Source of the DNA: Cylicocyclus nassatus
Taxonomy: Eukaryota; Nematoda; Chromadorea; Rhabditida; Strongylidae
Direction of reading: 5' to 3'
NCBI GenBank assembly: GCA_958299035.1
Contig: CATQJL010000001.1
Span: 79,939,594-80,003,593 of the forward strand
Length of the DNA: 64,000 bases
Made by a program: the position numbers and the translations under genes. The notes under the pieces are model-generated. The model did no database searches and was not told where the DNA came from. It saw nothing but the letters and a program-made list of their open reading frames with translations. Below, one piece after another: positions 44,601 to 56,462 of this stretch (position 1 is its first letter; each line of letters begins with the position of its first letter).

Positions 44601-45223
44601 CTACTTTGAAGGTGGTGGTGAGACTACTGGTTGACCCTCTTTTTGGTGTTTCGCTTGCATTTGTTCCTTGAATTTGTATGCAGCTGCCTAAAAGCATGCA
44701 AGGTTCAATTTTTGAGGAGTTTTCGTAGTACAAAAGTGCTTGTTACCTTCTCTGGCTCAGTAAGGCCATTCATCCACATCTCCATCTTATTTTTGAATTC
44801 CTCCTTGTTGGTTGGGCGAGGCTAGAAAAAACAATTCTTGTTGTACATTTGACAAAACGAAAAATTGATCTTACAGTGAGGATTTCACGGAGTTTTTCCA
44901 TATTTTGTGGAGCGACACCGGGAATATCTTCAACTTGTCCATCTAGAAAATAGAACAAATTCATCACTAGGAAGCAAGGAAGTGAATTAAGTGGGTTTAG
45001 AGTTTTCGTGCCAGCGCCGTGCCAGCACCATGCCAGCTGCTACCGCCGTTCTGTAGATGAATAGATATGAGGCACGTAGCTTCAGGAATCCCGCTAGCAC
45101 GACGCTGGCACGGCTTTGGCACGCGAGCACGTCTTGGCGCCGCCTTATGGTAAAAGCTAAGGTCTCACCCCATGTTGCGAAAACAGCTGCGGCAAGGGCA
45201 ACTAGTACAACCACCTTCATCAT
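44601..45223 (-). CDS. Small secreted protein, type 2, copy B
   Basis: Exons 45,169-45,223, 44,875-44,942, 44,747-44,821 and 44,601-44,687 join in phases 1, 0, 0 with GT/AG borders, giving 94 codons. Residues 1-16 (MMKVVVLVALAAAVFA) form a signal peptide. The core GQVEDIPGVAPQNMEKLREI parallels the type-1 core, followed by EEFKNKMEMWMNGLTEPEK, then AYKFKEQMQAKH and a Pro-rich end (QPVVSPPPSK). There are no cysteines, so the product is probably a small helical secreted protein. The first of two ATGs is used; a TTTATTCAG 3' splice site ends 6 bases upstream. A TATAAATA lies 190 bp upstream of the ATG, and AATAAA 33 bases past the stop (44,563-44,568). The size and helix pattern loosely recall short SXP/RAL-2-like nematode proteins; this is a guess. 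Function unknown. Confidence 0.9.
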
Positions 45224-45412
45224 TATTATCTGAATAAAAGTATCTTCCTCTGGGAAAACTGATATTTTTAGAGATTTTTGAGACAAGAACTTGCGCGAGG
45301 ATTCAAGAGATGTATAGAATAAAGGAAAATGAGCTGTGTATAACAGAACTTGGAACTCGAACTACCAATAAATAAACTCACAGGTCTATGCGTACGGCAT
45401 TATTTCCATCGC

Positions 45413-45420
45413 TATTTATA
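45413..45420 (-). promoter_or_regulatory. TATA-like box of type-2 gene, copy B
   Basis: TATAAATA on the minus strand, 190 bp upstream of the ATG. The same word stands at the same distance in copy C (63,847-63,854), within a well-preserved block. Confidence 0.5.
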
Positions 45421-45662
45421 CGAAGCAACCAAAATCACAACGGCATCAACAGTACCGGTTCGATCTCATTATATCTGCGATTATCATAGTTACCGACGAA
45501 AATAGTTGCCAAATAATAGTGAGCGCTTAGCGTGGTGAGTGGTCCGTTGTGAAGAGGATTCAAAACAAAACAGTCATAGTGAGTAAGCAAAATTGCCAGA
45601 TTACGGTAATACTTTGTGCGGAGCTATTTGGGAATTTGCAGGAAAATCACTTTCACTGGAAC

Positions 45663-46027
45663 CAGTGGCGTACCCAGGATTTCGGCTCGGGGGGGGCGCG
45701 ACAAAAATTTTTTTCTAAAGAAGGTGCGTGGCGTTAGCCACGCACTCCGAAAAAATTTTGGGGGTGCTTCCCAAAATTTTTTCGGGTCCCAGACCCCCAA
45801 AATCTGGAAAAAGGGGGCGTGGCGCCAGCCACGCCCCCGAAAAAATTTTTTTACAAGGCTAATTTGAATTTTTAAAAATTTTTAAAAATTATTTTAATTA
45901 TTTACAAAAATAAACAAGTCACTTACACATTTTTATAACCCATATAAGTAACTTTCAAAAATTTCGCGACCCATTCTCGGGGGGGGCGCGCGCCCCCCCC
46001 CCGCCCCCCCCCCTCGGTACGCCACTG
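45663..46027. mobile_element. hAT-type MITE (CAGTGGCG family), copy 4
   Basis: CAGTGGCGTACC and GGTACGCCACTG ends enclose 365 bp, with the exact 8-bp duplication ACTGGAAC (45,655-45,662 and 46,028-46,035). The interior is the closest match in the window to copy 2 at 39,168, so these two moved most recently. It lies about 440 bp upstream of the type-2B ATG. Confidence 0.95.
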
Positions 46028-46444
46028 ACTGGAACCCATTAGACTGAACTCATCCATCGGCTTCAGCTTCTCCTAAGAAGGTCTTATTAAATAATTTGAC
46101 TACAAAAAAACCGGACCTTGCTTTTTGTCGTACGATTTTACTTCTATCCTTCTTCTCCGAGATTAAGCTCAACACTGCTCCTACTGCAGCACTAGCAGTG
46201 CCGCTTTTCAAGGCTGCGTTTTAAACGCAATAAAACGCCGGAAGTGCCGCATTGTTATATTTTTCTTCAGGTTACTCCTATAGAGCTCTGGTTAAAATAT
46301 TTGAAACCAGCGCTGTCTGATCCCTTTTTTAGCACTGATGAGCTGACAAAGATCTCCAAAGTAATCGTACAAAATTCTGAACAACATATTTGAAATCAGC
46401 TCTTCGCAAGCTATCCAATGATGTGTTTAAAAACCTAAAAATCT
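46028..46444. other. No gene recognised
   Basis: Short stretch between the MITE and the next long-TIR element, with no visible feature. Confidence 0.4.
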
Positions 46445-48830
46445 CAAATTTTTTATTTCCGTTTTTGTTGGTCCCTCATATCGATGTTATTAGCTAGGCT
46501 GGCCCCAGCCCCTGGCCGCAGTGACCTATCATTATCGATTTTTGTGATCAGAATAGGTTTAGTAGTAAAATACAGCAGTAAAACTGTATATTGACTTTTA
46601 CACTCCTTAAACAGCACATAGTGGAACTTGAATCTTGAAACATGAACTTCAATTTTTGAAATTCGTTAAAATTCAAAAATTACTCGAAATTCTTTTTGGA
46701 AAATAGGGGGCTGCAAAAATCAATTAGGAGTACTGAAAAATTCTAATTTAATCTACATATGATTGAAATATCTGCGATATGGTATTGAAATATCTGCGAT
46801 ATAATATCAATATGGTTATATTCACGATTATTTGATAACACCTATGAATAGTCAGACACATTTTTGATTCTATCTTGAATGGAGTAGATCGCAAAGATAT
46901 GCAATCTGCTTGTCTTCTGATTTTTGAGTGATTACCCGCCGAAAAATCAGAAGTTGTCTCAGGCCTGGCAGAGGATCAGCTTAGTCGTGGTAGCTAAATG
47001 CGTCTGCTTTTCTTAACGAGGTTATTGGAACAAATTAAACTGGATTTTTTTTTCTTGGATTAGGAATGTTTTTAAAAGCTGCTTTGAGATTTTGAAGTAA
47101 ATTATAACAAAGAAATGCTCCGATTATGATTTTGTGTCTAGGATGATTTGATGACCTTTCTGTGCTATAAAATCTGACCGATGTGCCCTTCGATGCGTTA
47201 GTGTGCCTGTGGTGAGGAATCAGGTGTGAGATCGCAATAGCAAAAGTCACTATTTCTGATTTTTGCTATTGAAATCTAAACCCAAATCAAATTATCGACG
47301 AATTTCGTCATATTTTATAGCTAATGTGATTTCAATACCAAAAAATAATAATTGGATTTTGAGAGCCTATTCCAATTCTTGACGAAATTTATCATATTTT
47401 CTAGCTGTGGGAATTCAACAGCACAAATCATATTTTCTGATTTTTTGAGAACATAGTTCATTCTAATAATCTTTGCGACTATTGAAAATCGTTTTTTTTC
47501 TCCAACTAATCGACATGTGGAGGCATTCGTTGGACCACCTCGCACCTTTGGACATTGCTGTGTCAGCTCAGCTAAGCACAGGTGCATCAGAGCCAATTCG
47601 ATTGGAAAAAGTAACGTGATTTCAAACTATCCAACCTGTATAATTTCAGAAAATAGGAAATTTGCATGCGAACATTTCAGATTTACTTTTGAAATTTTAG
47701 AAATCATATTTATGGCTTGTTCAATCATAAAAGGCCAAATTATCAGGTTGAAAACCTAAGAAAAGCAAAATACGTATGAATGTTGACTTTCCATTCACAG
47801 CCGTGTGGCTCACAATACTCGTAAAAACACCCAAGTTTTATACTGATTTATGAAAAATCATAGCTATAAATTTCAGTGAAACCAATCACGTTCATGTGAT
47901 TATAGAGGTATCAAAATTCTAATGTTCAAGATTAGTTGCTTATTTTTCGGTAATTTCCAAAATTTAAAATTTCGAAAACCGGGTTCGTGATCATTGCACT
48001 GTAGTTTCAGCGTAAAGGAAAAATGTAAATCTGCCTGATTCATCAAAAAGAGGTGATTCTACGAAAACATGTATTGTACCTCCATTTATTCTATCCACTT
48101 GAGTTGGGTGCACCTGCACCCGGCTGACACAGGCATGCCGAAGGTGCGAAGATATCTAACAACAGTCATCCAGATATCGATTGATTTGGAAAAAACTGTG
48201 GTATACAGTAGTTGGAAAAAGTTGTTGAGGTATGCTAGGCTTCTCAAAAATCAGAAAATGTGATCTTTGCTATCAAAATCTCACTATAGCTGGAAACATG
48301 GTCAGATTCGGCAAGAATCAGAGTTAGGACTGAAAGTTATTTTTTTGCTTGAAGTCTTACAAAAATCTGTTACAAATCTCACCTTAGCTAAAAATATGAG
48401 CAATTCATCAACAATAGGAGATTTGGGCGCAAATAACAAGAATTATGGTTTTTGCTATTGTAATCTCACAATAGCCAAGAATATGTTTGATTTGAAATTT
48501 GAAATTGGAGATCAGAAGACTGACAATCTCTGCCTCAATGCAAAAATTGAAAACTATCGTGACTTAATGCTCGGTTTTTCCTGATCGATGAGTGATCTCT
48601 AAATTTCAACGAATTTCAAAAATTGAAGTTCATGTTTCAAGATTCAAGTTCCACTACATGCTGTTTAAGGAGTGTAAAAGTCAATATACAATCTTACTGC
48701 TGTATTTTACTACTAAACCTATTCTGATCACAATAATCGATAATGATAGGTCACTGCGGCCAGGGGCTGGGGCCAGCCTAGCTAATAATATCGATATGAG
48801 GGACCAACAAAATCGGAAACAAAAAATTTG
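46445..48830. mobile_element. 2.4-kb element with about 225-bp terminal inverted repeats
   Basis: CAAATTTTTTRTTTCCG and the following 200 bases at the left (46,445-46,672) are mirrored at 48,607-48,830, including GGGACCAACAAAA, GCCAGGGGCTGGGGCCAGCC and GTAAAAGTCAATATACA. The interior repeats phrases such as GATTTTTGCTATTGAAATCT and CACAATAGC in both directions (for example 47,263, 47,322, 48,272, 48,463), apparently an old internal repeat array. No transposase is recognised and no target duplication is clear, so superfamily is unknown. Confidence 0.75.
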
Positions 48831-49086
48831 ACGGTTAGCCCTAACTATTCTCGAATACTCGTTTCCCTCATACTGGAGTCTACTCCAAGGAAACTTCAAA
48901 TCATTCCTTTCTTGACCAAAATATTTTTTAGCCACACACAATCTGTTAGGTAATCTTCTAACATTTGTGCTCCTTTCTAAACCGTAGCTGCAAAAGTTGC
49001 GGAAATCTACTCTTCACGTTTCATTGTGGCTTCACTGCTGTTGAGTCGAAGTTCTGACAACACGCAAACAAGAACTCATTTGAGAC

Positions 49087-50790
49087 CAGAGGTGCGATAG
49101 TCGGAGCCGAGTCTCCGCCTACCTTCACTTTTGAGCTGATACCGGGTGACCACCTTCACTTTTGGGTTTGAAAAAAATTTTTTGCTGAAGCTCAAAAGAA
49201 GGAAAATAAGCAAAAGGAAAGTAAAAGAAAGTATTGAGAGCATATTCCCATGTAGTAGGTCAATCTAGGCAGTAACCGCAGAGAACCAGTATTTCGAATG
49301 ACAAAGTAGCGAAAAATCATGCGAAATTTCCACTGTCATATATCTGGTAGTTGAAGATGTCAGCAATTGCGACTTCATAGGTTTTGAAGACCAAGTGTTG
49401 TTCTACCAGATAGTGAAAGAATCGAGTCGATTTGAGCAGTGGCCGCCGAGAACGAGAATTTTGAAAAATTAAGCGATTTTAGGTTGCTTAGTAACAGCTG
49501 ACGTTTAAACTCCTACAAATCTGGAATGTGAAGGTTTGCAATGTTGCGACTTCAGAGGTTTTGTAGAGAAAGAATTTCTCTATCGGATTTGGTTTTAGCC
49601 GTACCGATCCATTGAAATAGCGCCGAGATCCAGGGTCTTGAAAAAGCAGGTAAAAAAGCGTTTTTTGAAGTTCAACAGCTCATAACTTCTTCAGAACTGC
49701 ATGAATCATGTTGCGACTTCATAGGTTAGATTCTCCTCATCAAGAGCTTTCAGATGATATAAAATATGTAGGGGTTTCGCGCCTTTCGCGGCATATGCCC
49801 GGGGGTGGAGACTTTTCACCCCAAAGTCTCCACTGGCGGTCTCCGGCCAATACATTAACATGGGCGAGGTGGAGACTTTGGGGTGAAAAGTCTCCACCCC
49901 CGGGCATATACTGTGAGAGGCAAAAAACCCCCACATATTATATATCATCTGAAAGCTCTTGATGAGGAGAATCCAACCTATGAAGTCGCAACATTCATGC
50001 AATTCTGGAGAAGTTATGCGCTGTTGAATTTCAAGAGCGGTTTTTCACTTGTTTTTTCAAGGAGCCTGAATCTCGGCGGTATCTTATTGGATCGTTACGG
50101 CTAGGATATGCTCCGATAGAGAAATTCTTGCTCTACAAAACCTATGAAGTCGCAACATTGCACTCCTTCACATTCCAGATTTATAGGAGTCTAAACGTCA
50201 GCTGTCACTAAGTAACCTAAAATCGCTTAATTTTTCAAAATTCTCGTTCTCGGCGGCCACTGCTCAGATCGACCTAATTCTTTCACTGTCTGGTAGAACA
50301 ACATTTGCCCTTCAAAACCTATGAAGTCGCAATTGCTGACATCTTCAACGCAAGATTTATGAAAATGGAAATTTCGCATAATTTATCGTTATTTTATTAT
50401 TCAAAATTCTGGTTCTCGGCGGTTATTCCCTGGATCGACCTACTTTGTTTGTAGTACGTTATGACAAAATTTACTTAATAAAATCCGTACAGTCCCGCTA
50501 TCTTTTACTTCCAAATACACCATTTACTAAACACGTTTATTTTAAATAAATATGCCGCCGTGTACCTAAATATATGCCTTCAATGATCTTTTTTGCGTTT
50601 GTTTTGCTTATATTCCGCGCACTGGCGGCAACGACCTGGAAGGATAGGCTCAGTCGACGTTACCCCCCCCCCCCCGTCGACGTTTTTGGGAGGTGAGTGT
50701 CCGGCACTACCACCTTCACTTTTGGCCGGTCAGTGGTAGCTGGAACCACCTTCACTTTTGGGGGGCCCGGCTCCACCTATCGCACCTCTG
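49087..50790. mobile_element. hAT-like giant hairpin element with mirrored triple repeats
   Basis: CAGAGGTGCGATAG and its inverse end the element, flanked by the 8-bp duplication TTTGAGAC (49,079-49,086 and 50,791-50,798). Inside, three direct repeats of about 170 bp carry GCGACTTCAKAGGTT (about 49,370, 49,544, 49,713). They are mirrored by three inverted copies (about 49,977, 50,143, 50,323). A centre of about 110 bp pairs GGTGGAGACTTTTCACCCC with GGGGTGAAAAGTCTCCACC (49,804-49,910). ACCTTCACTTTTG words sit near both ends in the same direction. No transposase. Confidence 0.9.
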
Positions 50791-51291
50791 TTTGAGACCC
50801 ATATCGACAGAAAAGAGAACTTTTGATATTTCCAGACGGGTTCCTCAACAGATTTTTCGATATGTCGCTTATTCAACAATAATTTGTCTAGTATAGGCTC
50901 CCTAGCACAAAGTGTGAAAATTTGCGTGGTTTATACGAATAGCGTTCGATAAGGCTTTCCTTCTTCCAATCTTCCTTCTTTCAATGCTAAGTCGAAATAC
51001 TAGTATTTTTGCTTTTTAGCGTGTGTCCCCGTCCAGCGTCCCCTTCGATGGTCTTTGAAATGCGCTTTACGACTGCACGCAAGATTGAAACTCTGCTCCC
51101 ACAAAGGCAGAGTTCCAAATTGTACACGACTCTAATATAGAAACATAGCGTGTATGGAGAAGAGATTGGCACGGGCAAAACATATTGTTTTCTTAATGCT
51201 AATATTGCTACCTTCATTATCTTGCAAAACAACTTATTTATGTAGGAAATAGAAGTGTTTGCGAGCACTTCCTAATAATAATGCAGCATAT

Positions 51292-52892
51292 TCAGTCATC
51301 ACTTTCAGCTTCGGCGTCACCTTCAGCTTTTTGAGCACGACGAGCTTCGTGTCTTTTACGAATTTCCTCCCTATGGGCTTCTGCAGCTTTCTAAAACAGC
51401 ACAACATGATTGATCATAGCTACAGTATTGGCGTACCTTCTCTTCTTCGGGCAGACTATTTAGCCAATCATCCATTTTCTGTCTGAATTCTTCTCTTCCA
51501 CTCTGATGTACACGTTATTCAGTTTTACGTAGGTAATGGCATTTTTGAATCTTATAGATTATAAGTCGCTACACAAGTCCTTATGTATTCGCATTAGCCT
51601 ACCTTGAATATTTCGCGTAGTTTTGTCATGTTCTCTTCGCTGACTCCGGGTATATCCTGTAAACCATGTCGACCTAAAACAAGAAGACTCGTAAAAATTT
51701 TAAGCTGTCATTTTATTAAATTCTCCATAAGTTCATAGCGTTTCATTTTCGTTCCCATTTCGTCGGGGAGCGGTTGATTTGTGGCAAGTTGTGTATATCA
51801 TTGGAAAGGGCAATTAAAGTATGAAAGTTTTACTCTTTAAAATATGTTTACTAATTCCATGAAAAGCTGATTCACTCGGATTTCATAGCTTCCAACGATG
51901 GAAACCTTAGAAGGCAAAATGGAGCAAATTCGACATTTGCGCCTTTTTTTCTTATGATTAAAAACGTTTTTGCACAGATTTTTTTCCGATTTTGGAGCAT
52001 GACGCTCGCCCATCTATGTGATACCGAAAAGAATTGGATTGCTGCACAAGATTAGGGATGAGCAGGGTGTCCCTGAACAATACTTTTCTGGGGCGGGCAG
52101 GACATCCTGCACTGAAAACTGATGGACAAGAAGGCGGCGATCAATCGTGCCGTAAGCAACCCGATACCTTTAAACCAGGTTTTACCGCAGAAAAAGCCCA
52201 ATAGACAGATCCAATGAGTTCTATCAAAATATCATTTGTTCAGAGAGTCTACGAAGAAAGGGAAAGGAGGAGGTAAATGTGTGGCAAGTTGCTAATCATA
52301 TACCCATATTATTCATGGGAACCACATTTGAAAATACCTTCTCTTATTCTTACGCCAATAATTACCAAACACTGTTCATGCTATATAATGCTAATTTCCA
52401 ATACTTCAGATGTACGAAATTGACAGAAGGCTGTCTAAGCATCCAGCATGCCACTTGATTACCGTGAACCATAACCTAATTATTTCTTATTACAACAACT
52501 TGCGAGAATAAAAAAAATGAGTTGCACTTAACTTTAGATAGCAGCAAATTGTACAAATTTATGTGCTAAATTTGAAAAACAGAAAAATGAGTCGAATTCA
52601 CAAGCTGCGCAACTGTTTTTTGCGTAATCTTCCCCTTCAAATGTATGCGAAGACGCACTATAGTTAATCTTCTCTTTGACCAAAGCAGCCTCTTATGCAT
52701 TATCGCAAGTCGAATTAGGGTTTTCCAACAACTGGCAAAGACTCATAAAAGCGAGCACTCAAGAACGAAAGATCTTGCGAATAGCCAAACGTTAAATTTT
52801 GCGTTAAATTACCTCTCTATCCGATACTCACCTCTTTTAGCGCAGATGATTAGGACAAGAGTCAGTACCACCAACAGCTGCAATTTCTGCAT
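51292..52892 (-). CDS. Small secreted protein, type 1, copy C (intact)
   Basis: Exons 52,832-52,892, 51,603-51,673, 51,437-51,502 and 51,292-51,390 (61, 71, 66 and 99 bp; phases 1, 0, 0) encode 98 residues. Residues 1-18 (MQKLQLLVVLTLVLIICA) are the signal peptide. The mature part begins KRGRHGLQ, contains the core DIPGVSEENMTKLREI, the helix EEFRQKMDDWLNSLPEEEK, a basic helix (EEIRKRHEARRAQKA) and an acidic tail ESDD. No cysteines. All splice sites are canonical, and a TTTGCAG acceptor sits just upstream of the ATG. Compared with copy B the differences are conservative substitutions, consistent with constraint. The polyadenylation hexamer of copy B (AATAAA) reads AATAAG here (about 51,233-51,238), so 3' processing may differ. 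Function unknown; secretion inferred. Confidence 0.9.
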
Positions 52893-53449
52893 CCTCTGTG
52901 TAACTGCAAAAGCAATGACTTAATTCAATCTATTTTCAACAACATATAAGTGTAATTCTCGAGACTTTGTGTTATTAGAACGCTGAAATGTCCTCTTGGA
53001 ACTGTAGGGAATAAACAAAAACTAGAGCTGTTGGCCACAAACCGCAAAAGCATCATCTAATGGAGCTGAAACAAAGCACTTGCAATTATTTTGAAAAGAC
53101 TGAACCATACTGCAAGCTTTCGAAATCCAAGCCTCAAACTCGACTGTTTTTCTGAAAACTTATTTCTTTTTCTGAGTGCACATTAACTAACGATCATGGA
53201 GCAAACTTTTCTATCTGATATAACAAGTCCTGCGAGTTTTTTGCGCTTCACTCACACCACTGGTTTCATCTCACTCATCCGATTGAGAATGAGGCTTAAT
53301 ATGAACAATTACAGAAGTTCTTTTCTCAGTAATTTGCCTAAAACTGTAGCGTTTTCCAACATCATCTCTTTATTCTCTCATTCTGAGTTACTCAAAATCA
53401 AAGGAACGTAAGTAGGACCGAAATCGACTTGACTTTACGTCTAATGAGA

Positions 53450-54172
53450 GAAAATGACAAGGGAAAAAGTGGATATTCATTACCAAGGCTAAGAGTAAGC
53501 GTGAGCAGCACAAATAGTCGTAAATGTAAATGAGTCGCTTCTTGATAAGAGGCTATTTGAAGGAAAGATTTGCCAAAGAATCAACGCTGTTGTTAGGCTA
53601 CGATCGTATCGGCCCTATATATACATGTAGAGAAAGTTTTATAAATAGTTTTGATACCGGTTCGCTTTCGTGATTTCTATCGTTGTCTGGTAAATATGCA
53701 AGTAACGAACTATGCTCGACAGACGAGGGTGATAGATCAAAAAGTGTGACAGCACGTATTAGCGTTGTTGTAATGACTTTTCATTTTTGCATATATTTCT
53801 TAGTGTTGCATCCTATTCTGCAATAATGTGTTCTCCTGCACAATGATCATTGCTTTGATTTGTCTTTTTTGTGATGGTGCAAAGTTTCGCATGAAGAAAT
53901 CGTTGAAGGTTTGGCAATTTTGCCTTACAGGCTAGTCTTTACACGTCCCTTTTACAGAAGCTTGGGATATATTTGGTTGCTTACTTCAATTATCAGGTTG
54001 AATACTATCAGGCAGAATAGATGACTTACGTTTTTATAACCGTCACCATAAGTTAAACTGGCTAATAAGTTCAATTGTTTTTGAAGGTTTGTAAGGATGA
54101 CGCTGACAGATTTCGCTGACAGATTTCTGCAAGGCTTGGCCATTGGAAAAAAGTGATTTAACATGGCAATTA
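53450..54172. other. Upstream DNA of the type-1C gene, no gene seen
   Basis: Diverged counterpart of 5,280-6,150 in A and 37,610-38,190 in B. Indels between copies break every frame, so no coding function is supported. Confidence 0.5.
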
Positions 54173-54862
54173 CAGGGTGTTTCAAAATAAGCTCACATTG
54201 TTTGATTGAATAGCTCTCCTATTCGATGTTTCTTGTCGATCTTCACTTACGATTTTGAGAACTGGCTTTAGCTTAAGTTTACAATAAAAAATAAATCTGT
54301 AATCTCTCTTCCTTATAGTAGGATTAAGATAGGAACTTTGGAAAGGGTTTTAAGCCGTCGCATTTCGCCTCAAAGAAGACCCAACAAGTCAAAAACTTTG
54401 TGCTAAGCTAGTGAGAGTGGCTAACTTCAAAATGAAAGTTCAAATTACAGTCATGCTTTTTCATATGTCGTTTGAAAAGCCGTAGAAACTTCCCTTTCAA
54501 TGTAAATCAGAAATCTGACTGCACCACTATAAAAGCCAAGAAAACTTGTAAACAGTTTTGTAATGAGACCAGTATGCGTAAAACCCTGATACGCAATTTC
54601 GCAGTTTTTTTCAGTATATTTCTTTCCAATTTTCCGCAATTTCTTCTGTGATTTTTCTTGGTCAAAACGTCTTTTTCACCAGCTCTGTACTCTGAAATTG
54701 CCTACCGTAACATTACAGTAACGGAGAGGTATCGAAGATTCACTTCTTACTAATTTGAGCTGAAGCCAGCTCTATAGATTGGTGCTTGAAGATTGGTGAA
54801 AGACATCAAAGCAAGAGAGTTGTTGACGATCAAACAGTGTGCACACTTTTTCGGACACACTG
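54173..54862. mobile_element. mariner/Tc1-like non-autonomous element, private to C
   Basis: CAGGGTGTTTCAAAATAAGC and, inverted, CAGTGTGTCCGAAAAAGTG ends lie between TA dinucleotides (54,171-54,172 and 54,863-54,864). It is the same family as 17,063-17,740 (shared GATCAAACAGTGT and total length). No transposase. Confidence 0.8.
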
Positions 54863-55382
54863 TATGCTGAAGCAAAATGTTATGTTAATGGAGAAATGAT
54901 GCAGGAAAATGAAGATCTCAAGTTTTTGTCCAATTTCTGAAGTTATAACAAAAACAAAAAATGTACAGATATTGCACACACACACACATTTTTCATATTC
55001 TGCAACGAAATACCTGGCCGCAGATGGACTCTGGCTAGAAAGCTTTGCCTAGAAATTGGTTTTCGTGCACACATATCAAAAATTCCCCCCCCCCCCCCCT
55101 TGTAAGCTTTGCGAGCACAGTACGCTCTCAAAGTCTTGCTGTAAAAAGATTGGCATCGCGTCGCCAAAAAGCCTTGTAGAATTCCTGAATCAAAGGTTAC
55201 GAGATGATTGTTAAGGAAGTGTCGGAAGATAAATTTGCCCATTCCCGAATAATAATGTTGCGTTACCTTGGTCACTTATTTTGGTACATCACATCTATAG
55301 TGTCGAGTTAGACTAAAACAGCTTTATCATTTGTTTCATTGTATTGTGAAATGCTGAGATACACTTCAGATATACTCACTAC

Positions 55383-56462
55383 CAGGGTCAAGCAAGGGGT
55401 GTGTGGCACACGATCGCTGGTTACGACCCCCCCCCCTGATTGCTGTCTTAAACCCCCCCCCCTGAATTATATACCTAAGATAGCCCTGAAGGCCCTGTCA
55501 AACATAATGGGCAACATATCCATAATGAGCATGTCAATTAACCCCTGTAGACAAAGTTTGAGCGAATTCTGAAGATTCAAGATATTAGGCTACCTAAGTG
55601 AAATGGTCATTTTCCAACGTGATTAACTTTGTTTCAAAGGTGAATTAGCTATTCTTTTTTGCACTCAAGACAAAGCACTACTCCTTCTTTGTCCATCTCA
55701 GAAATCCCGCTTCAAAAGACCTCCAAACTGTGGAATTAGAAGCCAACCAAAATCTCAATTTTCCCATTTTACGCTTTTGATGGCTGTGCTTTCACCAAAT
55801 ATCACTCAGAGCTAAGAAGACGAATAAGGCTTAAAACATTCTTATGGAATCTACGAGGTTTAGGTTATCGACACATATGAACATGGTTTGCTAAAAATGT
55901 TTTTATGACACAGTCAATGGGGTGTGGCACACCCCCTTAAAAGCTGTGGCAGCCATGTATTTGCCTGGTATTGTAGCCTGGTATTTATATGTATCGATAG
56001 CCTAAACCTCGTAGATTCCATAGGAATGTTTTAAGCCTGATTCGTCTTCTTAGCTATGAGTAATATTTGGTGAAAGCACAGCCATCAAAAGCGGAAAATG
56101 GGAAAAATGAAATTTTGGTTGGCTTCTAATTCCACAGTTTGGAGGTCTTTTGAAGCGGGATTTCTGAGATAGACAAAGAAGGAGTAGTGCTTTGTCTTGA
56201 GTGCAAAAAGGATAGCTAATTCGCCTTTGAACAAAGTTAACCATGTTGGAAAATGACCATTTCACTTAGGTAGCCTAGTATTTTGAATCTTCAAAATTCG
56301 CTCAAACTCTGTCTATAGGAGTTAATTGACATGCTAATTATGGGCATGATACGAATATCATGTTATCACTATTATCAGATAACCCAACTACGACCCCCTC
56401 CCCTTTTGACACCTCAGTACGACCCCCCAGGTGTGCCGTACCACACCCCACGCTTGACCCTG
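55383..56462. mobile_element. Foldback derivative of the hAT-like CAGGGTCAAG element
   Basis: CAGGGTCAAGC and GCTTGACCCTG ends are flanked by the 8-bp duplication CTCACTAC (55,375-55,382 and 56,463-56,470). The right 490 bp match the right half of the element at 3340-5040. The left arm is an inverted copy of that same right part (for example CCAAACTGTGGAATTAGAAG and its inverse), making almost the entire element a palindrome around 55,920-55,970. Confidence 0.9.

Larger units (their letters stand above)
34752..45650. repeat. Tandem segment copy B
   Basis: Matches copy C from TGGTTTATACRAATAGC (34,752; 50,929) through the type-1 gene, intergenic DNA and type-2 gene to the GAGGATTCAAAAC words near 45,556 (64,000 in C). 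Copy A matches its first half. Insertions private to B lie at 38,204-39,902 and about 40,190-40,925. Distance from the type-1B to the type-1C stop codon is 16.2 kb, of which about 10.9 kb is shared sequence. Confidence 0.9.

Noticed and set aside
46445..48830. CRISPR-like array because of recurrent GATTTTTGCTATTG phrases
   Set aside because: Spacing is irregular, orientation varies, and the genome is eukaryotic; it is an internal repeat of a transposable element.
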